From JAXMHN01 sp964578605 (GTDB lineage: Bacteria; Verrucomicrobiota; Verrucomicrobiia; Limisphaerales; SIBE01), in the NCBI GenBank assembly GCA_964578605.1, contig CAZODO010000007.1, positions 26,850 through 90,849 of the forward strand: DNA of 64,000 bases. The letters are read 5' to 3'. The notes under the pieces are model-generated. The model had not been told where the DNA came from, did no database searches, and was given only the letters and a program-made list of their open reading frames with translations. This document shows positions 9,004-18,491 of the stretch, piece by piece (position 1 is the stretch's first letter; every line of letters starts with the position of its first letter). The translations under genes and the position numbers were made by a program.

Positions 9004-9233
9004 TGGAGCGAATCCGACAGTCTGGAAGGGTATTCGGAACGGGAAACCGCGACACGGCAGACCGTGGTCGGAACCGGCATTGACTCGTTGCCATCTCGGA
9101 GCGCCGCTTTGCCTGCGGCTCACTTCCTCCTCTCGTGGATTGAATTCCCTCGACACCGTGCGGGGCGGGCCAACATATTCCAGGCGCCGTGAGCTCACGA
9201 TGGGTGCTGAAATCATTGGGAAGTTTCGGGCGG

Positions 9234-10532
9234 ATGAGCGTCCGTGAAACGGGGCGCCTGGCGCGGGTCTTCGTCACGGTGATCGCGTTGGGCAGCAGCG
9301 GGTTCGCTTGTTGGAGCGCTTCTTTTCCGGAATTCAAGGCGGCGGCGGCTCGAGAGTATCTCAACGAAGTCCTGCGCGCGGTCGAACCGGCATGCCAAAC
9401 GAACGCCCGTGCCTGCTTTGTGGCCGCCAAGACGCGAAGCCAACTGGGCGAGAAGGACCAGGCTGAGAGCCTGACTCGGCGCGCTCTTGAACTGGACCCG
9501 GCGCGGGCGGATGTGCGGGTCTTTTTCGCAAATCTGCTGATCTTGCAGGATCGGATGAAGGAGGCCGCGGAGCAGCTTAAGGAAGCGGTCCGGTTGGATT
9601 CGCAGACCCCCGGCGGTCATCGCCGCCTTGGAATGGTGCTGGTGCGTTTGGGGGACCGGGCCGGCGGACGGCAGGCCCTCGAAACGGCCGTGCGCCAGGC
9701 GCCCACCGATGCCACCGCGCGGTTCCTTTTGGGACAGATGCTCTTCGAAGAGGGCGAACTGGGGCCGGCGGAAGACCATCTTCGGAACGCGTGCCGGGGC
9801 GATACCAACCAGGCGGGGGCGTTTTACCTGCTGTCGCAAGTCCAGCAGCGCGCGGGCAAGAGCAAGGATGCCACGGCTTCGCTCCAGCGATTCCAGCAGC
9901 TCAAACGCGAGGAGCGGCTCGCCTTGGACGCGGAGGTTGCCGGATATGATGACGAGAAGTTCATGCGGAGCGTCGCGGCGACTTTCCATAACGATCTCGC
10001 GGAGGTCCGTTTTCAGCAGGGCCAGGCGCAGGAGGGGGAAGCCCATTTGCGGCAGGCCATCTTCTTTGCGCCAGACGACCCTGAACCGTTGGAACGTCTG
10101 GCGGCGCATCTGCTCCGGAACAGGCGGCTTGGCGAGGCTCAGGAGGTGTGTCGCAAACTGGTCACCCTGCTGCCGAACGATGCGGGGCACCGGGTGAACC
10201 TGGGCACGTTGCTGGTGCAATCGGGGCAAGGGGACGCAGGCATCGCTGAACTCAAACGCGCACTGGAGTTGGACCCGAAGAAGCCCGAGGCTCTTTACAA
10301 TCTCGCGCGCGCGTGCCTGGCTGCGAAGCGGGACCTGCCGCAAGCGCTGGCTTTGAGTCAGCGCCTGGTGGAAGCCCACCCGATCGGCGAGAGCTACGAC
10401 CTCCTGGGCTGGGCGTTTTACGCGAACGGCAAGACCAATGAAGCCCGCGCGGCCGCTGTCCAGGCCGTGAAGTTGGCGCCCACGAACGCGGTTTATCGCC
10501 AAAGGCTGCAGCGATTGCAGCAAGCGCCGTGA
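9234..10532 (+). CDS. TPR-repeat protein, probably exported
   Basis: 432 residues from ATG 9234; a GTG at 9189 would add 15 residues. The N-terminus (MSVRETGRLARVFVTVIALG) has a basic start and hydrophobic stretch consistent with a signal peptide or anchor. From about residue 55 on there are eight or more tetratricopeptide repeats, for example SLTRRALELDPARADVRVF, EQLKEAVRLDSQTPGGHRRL and ELKRALELDPKKPEALYNLA. TPR arrays mediate protein binding. The stop overlaps the GTG start of the UnbV gene by four bases (GTGA), so the two are translationally coupled and probably act together. This pairing recurs in Verrucomicrobia, Planctomycetes and Acidobacteria without a known role. Confidence 0.8.
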   Translation: MSVRETGRLARVFVTVIALGSSGFACWSASFPEFKAAAAREYLNEVLRAVEPACQTNARACFVAAKTRSQLGEKDQAESLTRRALELDPARADVRVFFANLLILQDRMKEAAEQLKEAVRLDSQTPGGHRRLGMVLVRLGDRAGGRQALETAVRQAPTDATARFLLGQMLFEEGELGPAEDHLRNACRGDTNQAGAFYLLSQVQQRAGKSKDATASLQRFQQLKREERLALDAEVAGYDDEKFMRSVAATFHNDLAEVRFQQGQAQEGEAHLRQAIFFAPDDPEPLERLAAHLLRNRRLGEAQEVCRKLVTLLPNDAGHRVNLGTLLVQSGQGDAGIAELKRALELDPKKPEALYNLARACLAAKRDLPQALALSQRLVEAHPIGESYDLLGWAFYANGKTNEARAAAVQAVKLAPTNAVYRQRLQRLQQAP

Positions 10533-12196
10533 GCCGAATCGTCCTGTTCCTGATTCTGGCGGCGGCCATAACACCGGGGCTCGCCGCCACGTCCATCCGG
10601 TTTCGTGACGCCACGCGTTCGGCAGGGATTCACTTTGTGCATTCCGATGCCAGCGCCGGCAAGCGGCCTATCGTCGAGACGGTCACGTGCGGCCTGGGAT
10701 TGATCGACTTCGATAGCGACGGGCTTCCGGATATTCTCTTCTTGAATAGCGGGACGTTGCCGGGAACCACACCCGGGCCGCAGGCGCCCACGCACAAGTT
10801 GTTTCGCAATCATGGCACCGGCACCTTCACCGATGTGACAGCGCGTTCGGGCCTTGGGATCTCGGAATACGCCATGGGTTGCGCCGTGGCGGATTACGAC
10901 AACGACGGCCACGAAGACGTGTTCATCACGAATTACGGCGCCCATCGGCTGCTCCGCAACCGGGGCGATGGCACATTCATGGATGTCACCGCAAAGGCGG
11001 GCGTGGCGGACGCTTCGTTCGGACCCACCTGTGTCGGGGCCGGGTGCGCGTTTCTCGATTACGACCGCGACGGTTATGTGGACCTGTTTGTGGGGAACTA
11101 CCTGGAGTTCGACAGGGCGAAGGCTCAGCCCTGCCGCGAAGTGAGCGTCCCGGTCTATTGCAGTCCCCGGGTGTACCCCGTGGGGAGCAACCGGCTTTTC
11201 CACAACGAACGCAATGGCACGTTCAAAGAGGCCACGGCGCCGTCGGGCATCGGGCAGTACAAGGGCTATGCGATGGGGATCGTCTGCTCCGATTTCGATG
11301 GCGATGGCTGGACGGATATTTATGTGGGCAACGATGTCATGGAGAACTTCCTGTTCCACAACAAGAAGAACGGCACCTTTGAAGATATCGGGCTGCCGGC
11401 GGGCGTGGCTTACGATCAATATGGCGATCCGCAAGGCACGATGGGCTCCAACGCGGGCGATTACGATGGCGATGGCCGGACGGATATCGTCGTTACCGAT
11501 TACCAGAACCAGGTGACCACGCTTTACCGCAATTTGGGGACGCCAGGGGGGCAGGTCCTGTTCCAGGACGTCACCATAGCGACCGGCGCCGGGACCGGTT
11601 CACGGCCGCTGGTGACGTGGGGCGGAGGGTTTGTCGATCTGGATAACGACGGCGTCCGCGAGTTGTTCAACACGGCCGGGCATTTGCAGGACACGGTCGA
11701 ACAGTACGACGGCAGCAGCACTTACAAGCAACGCAATGTCCTCCTCCAGTGGCGCGACGGGCGCTTTGCCGATGTCGCGGACGAAAGTCCGGGCGCCATG
11801 CAAATCAAAGAGAGCAGCCGCGGCGCGGTTTTCGGCGACCTGAACAACGACGGCCGGGTGGATATCGTCGTGCTCAATGTCCGGACCAGCCCCACCTTGA
11901 TGCTGAACGAAACGCCCACGCAAAACCATTGGACTGTCTTGAAGCTGGTCGGCACCAAGAGCAATCGATCCGCCCTCGGCGCCGTGGCCCGCGTCACCGC
12001 GGGAGGCAAGACGCAAATGGACGAGGTGCGTGCCGGGCGGGGCTACGAAAGCGCCGAAGACCTGCGCCTTCATTTTGGGCTCGGCGCCAGCGCGCGGATC
12101 GACCGGTTGGAGGTGGCCTGGCCAAGCGGCTTGACCGAAGTGCGCACCAATCTCATGGCCGATCGGGTGCTTAGGATTGTGGAAGGCGAACGCTGA
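10529..12196 (+). CDS. FG-GAP/VCBS repeat protein with ASPIC/UnbV C-terminal domain
   Basis: 555 residues, GTG start coupled to the upstream TPR gene. A signal peptide is visible (IVLFLILAAAITPGLAA). The body is a seven-bladed integrin-like propeller: calcium-type loops DFDSDGLPD, DYDNDGHED, DYDRDGYVD, DFDGDGWTD, DYDGDGRTD, DLDNDGVRE and DLNNDGRVD occur at regular spacing. Residues about 470-545 form the ASPIC/UnbV domain (GAVARVTAGGKTQMDEVRAG, then DRLEVAWPSGLTEV). These CRTAC1-like proteins are extracytoplasmic; the biochemical function is unknown. A 48-bp palindrome follows the stop. Confidence 0.9.
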   Translation: MSRIVLFLILAAAITPGLAATSIRFRDATRSAGIHFVHSDASAGKRPIVETVTCGLGLIDFDSDGLPDILFLNSGTLPGTTPGPQAPTHKLFRNHGTGTFTDVTARSGLGISEYAMGCAVADYDNDGHEDVFITNYGAHRLLRNRGDGTFMDVTAKAGVADASFGPTCVGAGCAFLDYDRDGYVDLFVGNYLEFDRAKAQPCREVSVPVYCSPRVYPVGSNRLFHNERNGTFKEATAPSGIGQYKGYAMGIVCSDFDGDGWTDIYVGNDVMENFLFHNKKNGTFEDIGLPAGVAYDQYGDPQGTMGSNAGDYDGDGRTDIVVTDYQNQVTTLYRNLGTPGGQVLFQDVTIATGAGTGSRPLVTWGGGFVDLDNDGVRELFNTAGHLQDTVEQYDGSSTYKQRNVLLQWRDGRFADVADESPGAMQIKESSRGAVFGDLNNDGRVDIVVLNVRTSPTLMLNETPTQNHWTVLKLVGTKSNRSALGAVARVTAGGKTQMDEVRAGRGYESAEDLRLHFGLGASARIDRLEVAWPSGLTEVRTNLMADRVLRIVEGER

Positions 12197-12236
12197 GGCG
12201 TGCGGCCCGGCGGGCCAGGCCTGCCGTGCGAGATTC

Positions 12237-12284
12237 AAATGTCGCACACTTTGGTGCCAATTGGCGACAGAGTGTGCGACGTTT
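12237..12284 (+). terminator. 48-bp near-perfect palindrome between convergent genes
   Basis: GTCGCACACT (12241-12250) and AGTGTGCGAC (12271-12280) are exact inverted arms; pairing extends from AAAT at 12237 to GTTT at 12284 and inward to a GCCAATTGGC centre. Read as plus-strand RNA, 23 of 24 positions pair including three G-U pairs; read as minus-strand RNA those three become mismatches. It lies between the convergent UnbV and DHOD-like genes. There is no T-run, so it is an atypical terminator or an mRNA-end stabiliser. Confidence 0.55.
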
Positions 12285-12343
12285 GCCGGTCCCCAAGGGC
12301 GGGGCATGGAAGACTTCCGAGCCCCTGCCTGAGAATCGCCTGA

Positions 12344-13339
12344 TCAAGTCAGCGGCGTGCTCGAAAGGGCTTGCATGTACTGGGCGCGCTCGAACGCGCT
12401 CGGGTTGGCGCAGTTCTGCTGGCTCATGCTGCCCTTCAGCTGTTCCACCGAATTGTATTCGTGCTCATCCATCCACTTGGTCATTTGCTCTTGGATGACG
12501 GCGAGCTGCGGGATGCCATGACGCATGATCGCGGAGCAAAGCATGGTCACGTCGGCTCCAGCCATCAGGCATTTCAAAGCGTCGGTGCCGCGATGGACGC
12601 CGCTGGTGGCGGCGAGGCTCACGCGAACCCGCTGGTAAAGGATGGCAATCCAGCGGAGCGGAAGCCGCATGGCCATGGGCGTGCTATACAGGATGTTCGG
12701 GCTAACCTCGAGCGACTCCAGTTCGATGTCCGGCTGATAGAACCGGTTGAACAGCACGAGGCCATTGACGCCTTGGTCTGCAAAGCGCTTCGCCATATTG
12801 GCGAAATTGCTAAAGAAGGGGCTCAGCTTGACCGCGAGCGGGATGCTGACCTCGGATCGCACGGCCTTGACGATCTCCAGGTCGTTCTTTTCAACTTCGG
12901 CGCCGGCGAGTTCGAGGTCGGTCGGGATCGAGTAAATGTTAAGCTCGAGCGCATCCGCACCGGCCTGCTGGATCTGCTTGGCGAAATCGGTCCAGCCGCT
13001 CATGGTCGAGCCATTCAGGCTGGCGATGATCGGGATCTTCACGGCTTCCTTCGCCTTGGTGATATGCTTGAGATACTCTTCGGGCCCGATATCGAACTCC
13101 TCGGGTTCAGGGAAATAGGTGAGCGCTTCGGGATAGCTCTCGGTCCCGTGCGTCATATGCCAATGCATTTCGTAACGCTCGCTCCGGATCTGTTCTTCGA
13201 ACAGGGAATAGAGCACCACGGCGGAAGCACCGCAGTCTTCCATCTTCTTAATGTTGCTGATCTCGTCTGAAAGCGGGCAGGCCGAGACGACGAGGGGATT
13301 CTGGAGATTCAATCCCAGGTATTTGGTTGAGAGATCCAT
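12344..13339 (-). CDS. Dihydroorotate dehydrogenase-like flavoprotein
   Basis: 331-residue FMN-binding TIM-barrel protein. It begins MDLSTKYLGLNLQNPLVVSA, the usual start of this family, and has the phosphate-binding region GADVTMLCSAIMRHG and the TSGVHRGTDALKCLMAGAD segment near residue 250. The active-site region LNGSTMSGWTDFAKQIQQAGA corresponds to the class 1 fold, but the canonical catalytic cysteine/serine loop of true PyrD is not obvious, so pyrimidine synthesis is not assured. It lies 110 bases downstream of the pyruvate:ferredoxin oxidoreductase gene on the same strand. Such DHOD-like proteins are found next to nifJ in many anaerobes and Bacteroidetes/Verrucomicrobia, which hints at ferredoxin-linked redox work; that link is inferred from context. 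Confidence 0.85.
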   Translation of the reverse strand: MDLSTKYLGLNLQNPLVVSACPLSDEISNIKKMEDCGASAVVLYSLFEEQIRSERYEMHWHMTHGTESYPEALTYFPEPEEFDIGPEEYLKHITKAKEAVKIPIIASLNGSTMSGWTDFAKQIQQAGADALELNIYSIPTDLELAGAEVEKNDLEIVKAVRSEVSIPLAVKLSPFFSNFANMAKRFADQGVNGLVLFNRFYQPDIELESLEVSPNILYSTPMAMRLPLRWIAILYQRVRVSLAATSGVHRGTDALKCLMAGADVTMLCSAIMRHGIPQLAVIQEQMTKWMDEHEYNSVEQLKGSMSQQNCANPSAFERAQYMQALSSTPLT

Positions 13340-13449
13340 AGATTCAGTGCTGAGGATTAGGCGGGCCGTTGGACAGGACGCCCGCCACGCCGATTGAGAG
13401 CGGAGGCGGGTTTCATTCGATTTCCGGGGTTAGCGGTGAGTGGGGCCGT

Positions 13450-16400
13450 TTAGCCGCCGTTGCTTTTGGCGGCGGCCGGGTTCTCGATCGGAACCGGCGC
13501 GGGTTTGGTACCCTGCACCTGGCGCGCAGCGAGGTACTGGTAGAACTGCCAGCGGGCGTCGGCATCCTGCTGGGCCTGTTGGAAGTACTTGCGCGCTTCT
13601 TCCGGTTTGCTCTTGGTAAGCATCTTGAAGCGGTTCTCCGAGAGCAGGTAATCCTGGAGCTTGGTCTTCGCAGCCTGCGAATCCAGCTGCAAGGGCGCTT
13701 CGCCATTCAGGGCGCGCCGAGGGTCAAACCGGTAAAGGAGCCATTGGCCCGATTCCACCGCCAGCTTCTGCTGGCGCGCCCCGATGCCCATATCCAGGGC
13801 GATGCCATGCGCGATGCAATGGCTGTAAGCGATGATCAAGGACGGCCCCGGATACGACTCCGCTTCCACGAAGGCGCGCAGGGCCTGTTCGTCTTTGGCG
13901 CCCATGGCGATGCTGGCGACGTAAATGTGCCCGTAGGTCATCGCGATCAGCCCCAGATCCTTCTTGCCGGTCGGTTTGCCAGCCGCGGCAAACTTGGCGA
14001 CCGCCCCGCGCGGGGTGGATTTGGACATCTGGCCGCCGGTGTTCGAGTAGACTTCGGTATCGAGCACGAGGACATTGACATCGCGCCCCGTGGCCAGGAC
14101 GTGATCCAAGCCTCCGTAACCGATGTCGTAGGCCCAGCCGTCGCCACCCACGATCCAAACGCTCTTCTTGACGAGCATATCCGCGATGCCAAGAAGCGTT
14201 TTCGCCTCGGGTGACTCCAGGCCTTTCAGCTTTGCTTTGAGCGCCGCGACGCGCTCGCGCTGCTCATAAATACCGGCTTCGTCCTGCTGCTTGGCGTTGA
14301 CCAAGCCGTCCACAAGATCCTGCCCGAGAGTGCCGGCCAGCTTCTTGGCCAGTTCACAAGCGAATTCCTTCTGCTTGTCGATGGAAACGCGGTAGCCCAA
14401 GCCGAATTCGGCGTTGTCTTCGAAAAGCGAATTCGACCAGGTCGGGCCCCGTCCCTCGGCGTTCTTCGCGTAAGGCGTGGTGGGGAGATTGCCGCCGTAA
14501 ATAGAGGAGCAGCCGGTGGCATTCGAGATGAGCAACCGATCCCCAAACAGCTGCGACAGCATCTTGAGGTAAGGCGTCTCGCCGCAGCCCGCACACGCTC
14601 CCGAGAACTCGAACAGCGGGCGCATGACCTGCTGCTGACGGAGGGTTGTCGTTTTGAGCTTCCGGCGGTCCATCTCCGGCAACCGAAGGAAGAAGTCCCA
14701 ATTCTCCCGCTCCTGCAAACGCAGCGGGGGTTGCGGGCGCATGTTGATGGCCTTGAGCTTGGCTTCCTTCTTGTTTTTGGCGGGACAGACATCGACGCAC
14801 AGGGCGCACCCGGTGCAATCTTCGGCGGCGACCTGGAGGGTGAACTTGAGGCCCTTGAACTCCGGCACCCGGGCGTCCGTGGACTTGAACGTCGCCGGCG
14901 CGCCCGCCAGCGCCGGGGCTTCATACACCTTGGCGCGGATGGTCGCGTGCGGGCAAATGGCGACGCACTTCAAACACTGGATGCAGACCGCTTCGTCCCA
15001 GACCGGAATGTCGAGGGCGAGGTTGCGCTTTTCGTACTGGGTCGTGCCCGTCGGGAAAGTGCCGTCGCACGGGAAAGCGCTGACGGGCAGATCGTCCCCG
15101 AACCCGGCCACGATCTTGCCCAGGACCTCCCTGACGAAACGGGGCGCCGTTTCGGTGACGGGCGGCAGGAAATCGCCCGAGCCATTGATCTGCACGGGCA
15201 GCGGGACTTCGTGCAGATGCTCGAGGGTGTTATCGACCGCTTTGAGGTTCATCTGGACGATTTCTTCGCCCTTCTTGCCGTAGGTCTTCTTGATGGAATA
15301 CTTGATGGCCTCGATCGCCTCCTCCCGCTTGAGCACACCGGACAAGGCGAAGAAGCACACCTGCATGATGGTGTTGATGCGGCCGCCCATGCCGCTATCG
15401 CGCGCCACCTTGGTGGCGTCGATAATGTAAAACTTGACCCGCTTGGCCACGAGCGCTTCCTGGACCGGCGTCGGCAGCGTCGCCCAGATCTCTTCGCGCG
15501 GATGCGGGGTGTTCAGGAGGAAGATGCCCCCGGGCACCAGGCTCTTGATCATGTCATACCGCTCCAGGAATACCGGCTGATGGCACGCCACGAAATTCGC
15601 TTGCGTCACCAGGTAGGTGGAACGGATCGGCTCCGGACCAAACCGCAAGTGCGACACCGTCATGGAACCCGACTTCTTCGAGTCGTAAACGAAGTATCCT
15701 TGCGCGAAGTTCTTGGTCCCTTCGCCAATGATCTTGATGGAATTCTTGTTCGCCCCGACGGTGCCGTCCGCGCCCAGGCCGTAGAACAGCGCCCGGATGA
15801 CCTTGTCGGATTCGGTCGAGAACTCGGCGTCGACCGGCAGGCTGCTATGGGAAACGTCGTCGTGGATCCCGACGGTAAAGTGGTTCTTTGGAGCGGCGCC
15901 GGAGAGGGTGTCCAGGCTGGCCTTGACCATCGCCGGAGTGAACTCTTTGGAGGAAAGCCCGTAACGGCCGCCGACGATCTTCGGCAGGGAACGGAGCGTT
16001 CCCCAGCCGTTGGAAAGCCCCTCGTAAACCGCTGTCACGCAATCCTGGAACAACGGTTCGCCCGTCGCGCCGGGTTCCTTGGTGCGGTCCAGAACCGCGA
16101 TGCTCTTGACCGTGGCGGGCAGCGCTTCCATAAAACGCTTGCTGTCGAACGGGCGGTACAGCCGCACTTTGACCACCCCCACCTTTTCGCCGCGGGCAAG
16201 CAGGTGACTGACTGTCTCGTGGGCTGTTTCGCATCCGGACCCCATCAGCACGACAACGCGTTCGGCGTCCGGCGCCCCGACATAGTCGAAGAGCTTGTAG
16301 CTGCGCCCGACTTGCTTCGCGAACTCATCCATGACCTGCTGGGTGATATCCGGGCACGCGGCGTAGAAAGGATTGACCGCTTCGCGCCCCTGGAAATAGG

Positions 16401-17073
16401 CGTCCGGATTCTGCGCCGTGCCGCGCAGCACCGGCCGATCCGGGCTCATGGCCCTGGCCCGGTGCGCCGCGATGAGTTCGTCGCTGATCAACGCGCGCAG
16501 ATCGTCGTCCGAAAGCAGCTCGATCTTCTGCACCTCGTGCGACGTGCGGAATCCATCGAAGAAATGCACGAAAGGAATCCGCGAACGCAAGGTGGCGGCT
16601 TGGGAGATCAGCGCGAAATCCGCCGCCTCCTGCACCGAGGCCGACCCGAGCAGGGCGAACCCGGTGGAACGAACGGCCATGATGTCGCTATGATCGCCAA
16701 AGATCGACAACGCGTGAGTCGCGACCGCGCGCGCCGTCACCTGGAAGACGGTGGGGCTAAGCTCTCCCGCAATCTTGAACATGTTGGGGATCATGAGGAG
16801 CAAACCCTGCGACGCGGTGAACGTCGTGCTGAGCGACCCGGTTTGAAGCGCGCCATGCAGCGTGCCCACCGCGCCGCCTTCGCTCTGCAGGGCAATCACC
16901 GAGGGCTGGGTGCCCCACAGATTTCGCTTCCCTTCCGACACCCATTGATCACACCACTCGGCAATGGGGGACGACGGCGTGATCGGGTAGATCGCCATCA
17001 CTTCGTTCAGGCGGAAGGCTACATTTGCCACGGCCTCATTGCCGTCCAGGGTTGCGTTGCGTCTATTGCTCAT
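13450..17073 (-). CDS. nifJ: Pyruvate:ferredoxin (flavodoxin) oxidoreductase
   Basis: 1207-residue single-chain enzyme that oxidatively decarboxylates pyruvate to acetyl-CoA and passes electrons to ferredoxin or flavodoxin. Domains in order: pyrimidine-binding domain (LNEVMAIYPITPSSPIAE near residue 20), core and transketolase C-like domain, gamma domain (about 440-620), ferredoxin-like domain with two 4Fe-4S motifs (C697, C700, C703, C707; second set starting C753), and the thiamine-diphosphate domain with GCGETPY, the proximal-cluster region SNATGCSSIYGG and VLDTEVYSNTGGQMS. ATG 17073 is chosen because MSNRRNATLDGNEAVA is the usual N-terminus; the open frame extends 33 codons further upstream. 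Length and all cofactor motifs appear intact. It suggests fermentative or facultative metabolism. Confidence 0.97.
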   Translation of the reverse strand: MSNRRNATLDGNEAVANVAFRLNEVMAIYPITPSSPIAEWCDQWVSEGKRNLWGTQPSVIALQSEGGAVGTLHGALQTGSLSTTFTASQGLLLMIPNMFKIAGELSPTVFQVTARAVATHALSIFGDHSDIMAVRSTGFALLGSASVQEAADFALISQAATLRSRIPFVHFFDGFRTSHEVQKIELLSDDDLRALISDELIAAHRARAMSPDRPVLRGTAQNPDAYFQGREAVNPFYAACPDITQQVMDEFAKQVGRSYKLFDYVGAPDAERVVVLMGSGCETAHETVSHLLARGEKVGVVKVRLYRPFDSKRFMEALPATVKSIAVLDRTKEPGATGEPLFQDCVTAVYEGLSNGWGTLRSLPKIVGGRYGLSSKEFTPAMVKASLDTLSGAAPKNHFTVGIHDDVSHSSLPVDAEFSTESDKVIRALFYGLGADGTVGANKNSIKIIGEGTKNFAQGYFVYDSKKSGSMTVSHLRFGPEPIRSTYLVTQANFVACHQPVFLERYDMIKSLVPGGIFLLNTPHPREEIWATLPTPVQEALVAKRVKFYIIDATKVARDSGMGGRINTIMQVCFFALSGVLKREEAIEAIKYSIKKTYGKKGEEIVQMNLKAVDNTLEHLHEVPLPVQINGSGDFLPPVTETAPRFVREVLGKIVAGFGDDLPVSAFPCDGTFPTGTTQYEKRNLALDIPVWDEAVCIQCLKCVAICPHATIRAKVYEAPALAGAPATFKSTDARVPEFKGLKFTLQVAAEDCTGCALCVDVCPAKNKKEAKLKAINMRPQPPLRLQERENWDFFLRLPEMDRRKLKTTTLRQQQVMRPLFEFSGACAGCGETPYLKMLSQLFGDRLLISNATGCSSIYGGNLPTTPYAKNAEGRGPTWSNSLFEDNAEFGLGYRVSIDKQKEFACELAKKLAGTLGQDLVDGLVNAKQQDEAGIYEQRERVAALKAKLKGLESPEAKTLLGIADMLVKKSVWIVGGDGWAYDIGYGGLDHVLATGRDVNVLVLDTEVYSNTGGQMSKSTPRGAVAKFAAAGKPTGKKDLGLIAMTYGHIYVASIAMGAKDEQALRAFVEAESYPGPSLIIAYSHCIAHGIALDMGIGARQQKLAVESGQWLLYRFDPRRALNGEAPLQLDSQAAKTKLQDYLLSENRFKMLTKSKPEEARKYFQQAQQDADARWQFYQYLAARQVQGTKPAPVPIENPAAAKSNGG

Positions 17074-17348
17074 GTTTCTAAAGTCGATCGGAGTGGTTGT
17101 GCGGCCAGGTGATCGGAGCGTCAGGGCGATCCTCCGGAAGCTTCGCTTGGATCGCGGATGATCCGCCAGCAAGCAAAAAACGGGCTCTGGCTGCCCAAGC
17201 GTGAAGCTTCGCCTAACATCCTGTAACCTTTCGCAGACAGCGTAAAGCAGGCGGGCTCTTGCGCCCTCTCCTTTTTTGGCAAATCAACACCTTCCGTTGG
17301 CATGCGACATCCCCTGCAGGCCAACCGCGGACAAGCCCTTGGCCCTCG

Positions 17349-17591
17349 TCAACCCGCCGCGGTCCGCAACGCATCCGGGTCTTCGGCATGCATCTCCACA
17401 AACCCGCATTCGGCGCAGACCCAGGCCTTCATCCCGGTGGATTGCCGGCCTTTGAAAAGGAACGCTTCCGGGCTGCGATAGGTGGCCAACTGCGCGGTGT
17501 GCGCGGCGTTTCCATGGCCGAGATCCAAGGGCTGCACGCCCGTGATGATATCGGTTGACTGGCATTTGGGGCAGCGATGACTCCGTTTCAT
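17349..17591 (-). CDS. Small zinc-ribbon protein
   Basis: 80 residues with CPKC at 7-10 and CAEC at 59-62, a two-knuckle zinc ribbon spaced by about 50 residues containing GVQPLDLGHGN and SPEAFLFKGR. The layout resembles small nucleic-acid-binding or sensor ribbons in which the second knuckle sits in 'AWVCAECGFVEMHA'. No specific function is recognisable. It is divergent from the FMN reductase gene; the gap downstream to nifJ (17074-17348) and the gap upstream (17592-17872) show no other genes. Confidence 0.7.
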   Translation of the reverse strand: MKRSHRCPKCQSTDIITGVQPLDLGHGNAAHTAQLATYRSPEAFLFKGRQSTGMKAWVCAECGFVEMHAEDPDALRTAAG

Positions 17592-17872
17592 GCAATGGAA
17601 GGGTTTGCGTCGTTAGGCCTCCAGCGAAGCACATTCGGGCCGGGCAATCGATTACGCCTTGTCCAACACTTTGTAAGGGACAAACTCAATGGCTGAACGA
17701 TCTCACGCGAAAGAGAACCCGTGTTACACTGAACACAACAAAGAACCGGAACCCCGATCGACGAAACCGCCATTTGCATTCGGGCAGGTGCGGGTTTAGA
17801 ACTGATCAGGCTTCAGCCGATGGACGGTTCGAGACCTTGCTGTAGGCGTGGGGAACTTCAAAGGAGCTGCAC

Positions 17873-18448
17873 ATGACAAAGATCGCGGTGATTATCGGGA
17901 GCACCCGTCCGGGGCGCGTTGGCGGATCGGTGGCGCGCTGGGCGTATGAGATCGCCCGGAAACGGAACGATGCCGAATTCGAACTGGTGGACATCCAGGA
18001 ATTCAACCTGCCGTTGCTGGACGAGCCGGTGCCGCCCTCCATGGGCCAGTATTCCAAACCTCACACGAAAGCCTGGGCCGCCAAGATCGAATCGTTCGAC
18101 GGGTTTCTTTTTGTCACACCGGAGTACAACCACGGCCCTTCGGGAGCCCTCAAGAACGCCTTGGACTTCCTTTATCGCGAGTGGAACAACAAGGCGGCTG
18201 GTTTTGTGGGCTACGGAAGCGCGGGCGGCACGCGGTCGGTCGAGCAATTGAGGCTCGTCATGGGCGAACTGCAGATTGCGGACGTCCGGAACCAGGTGAT
18301 GCTCTCGCTTTACGAAGACTTCGAGAACTTCACCGTGTTCAAGCCGCGCCCGCGCCACGAGAAATCGCTTCAGGGTGTGCTGGATCAACTCATCGCCTGG
18401 GCGGGTGCCTTGCGGAGTGTGCGGACCGGCGCGGGCGCCACGAAGTGA
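17873..18448 (+). CDS. NADPH-dependent FMN reductase family protein
   Basis: 191-residue flavodoxin-like reductase. The phosphate-binding loop GSTRPGRVGGSVARW (residues about 9-23) binds FMN; 'FVTPEYNHGPSGALKNALD' (about 81-99) and GYGSAGGTRSVEQLR (about 117-131) are the other two FMN-contact loops of the family. Such proteins reduce FMN, quinones, chromate or azo dyes with NAD(P)H. A good ribosome site (AAAGGAG) lies 7 bases before ATG 17873. It stands alone, convergent with the GH2 gene. The physiological substrate cannot be inferred. Confidence 0.93.
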   Translation: MTKIAVIIGSTRPGRVGGSVARWAYEIARKRNDAEFELVDIQEFNLPLLDEPVPPSMGQYSKPHTKAWAAKIESFDGFLFVTPEYNHGPSGALKNALDFLYREWNNKAAGFVGYGSAGGTRSVEQLRLVMGELQIADVRNQVMLSLYEDFENFTVFKPRPRHEKSLQGVLDQLIAWAGALRSVRTGAGATK

Positions 18449-18491
18449 GTTGTGGGCACCGCTGGTTCACAGGCTGCGCACAAGCTCGCGG

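Noticed and set aside
17630..17700. Hairpin TTGTCC/GGACAA upstream of the FMN reductase as a further phased element
   Set aside because: Single 6-bp stem with no 11-base periodicity.
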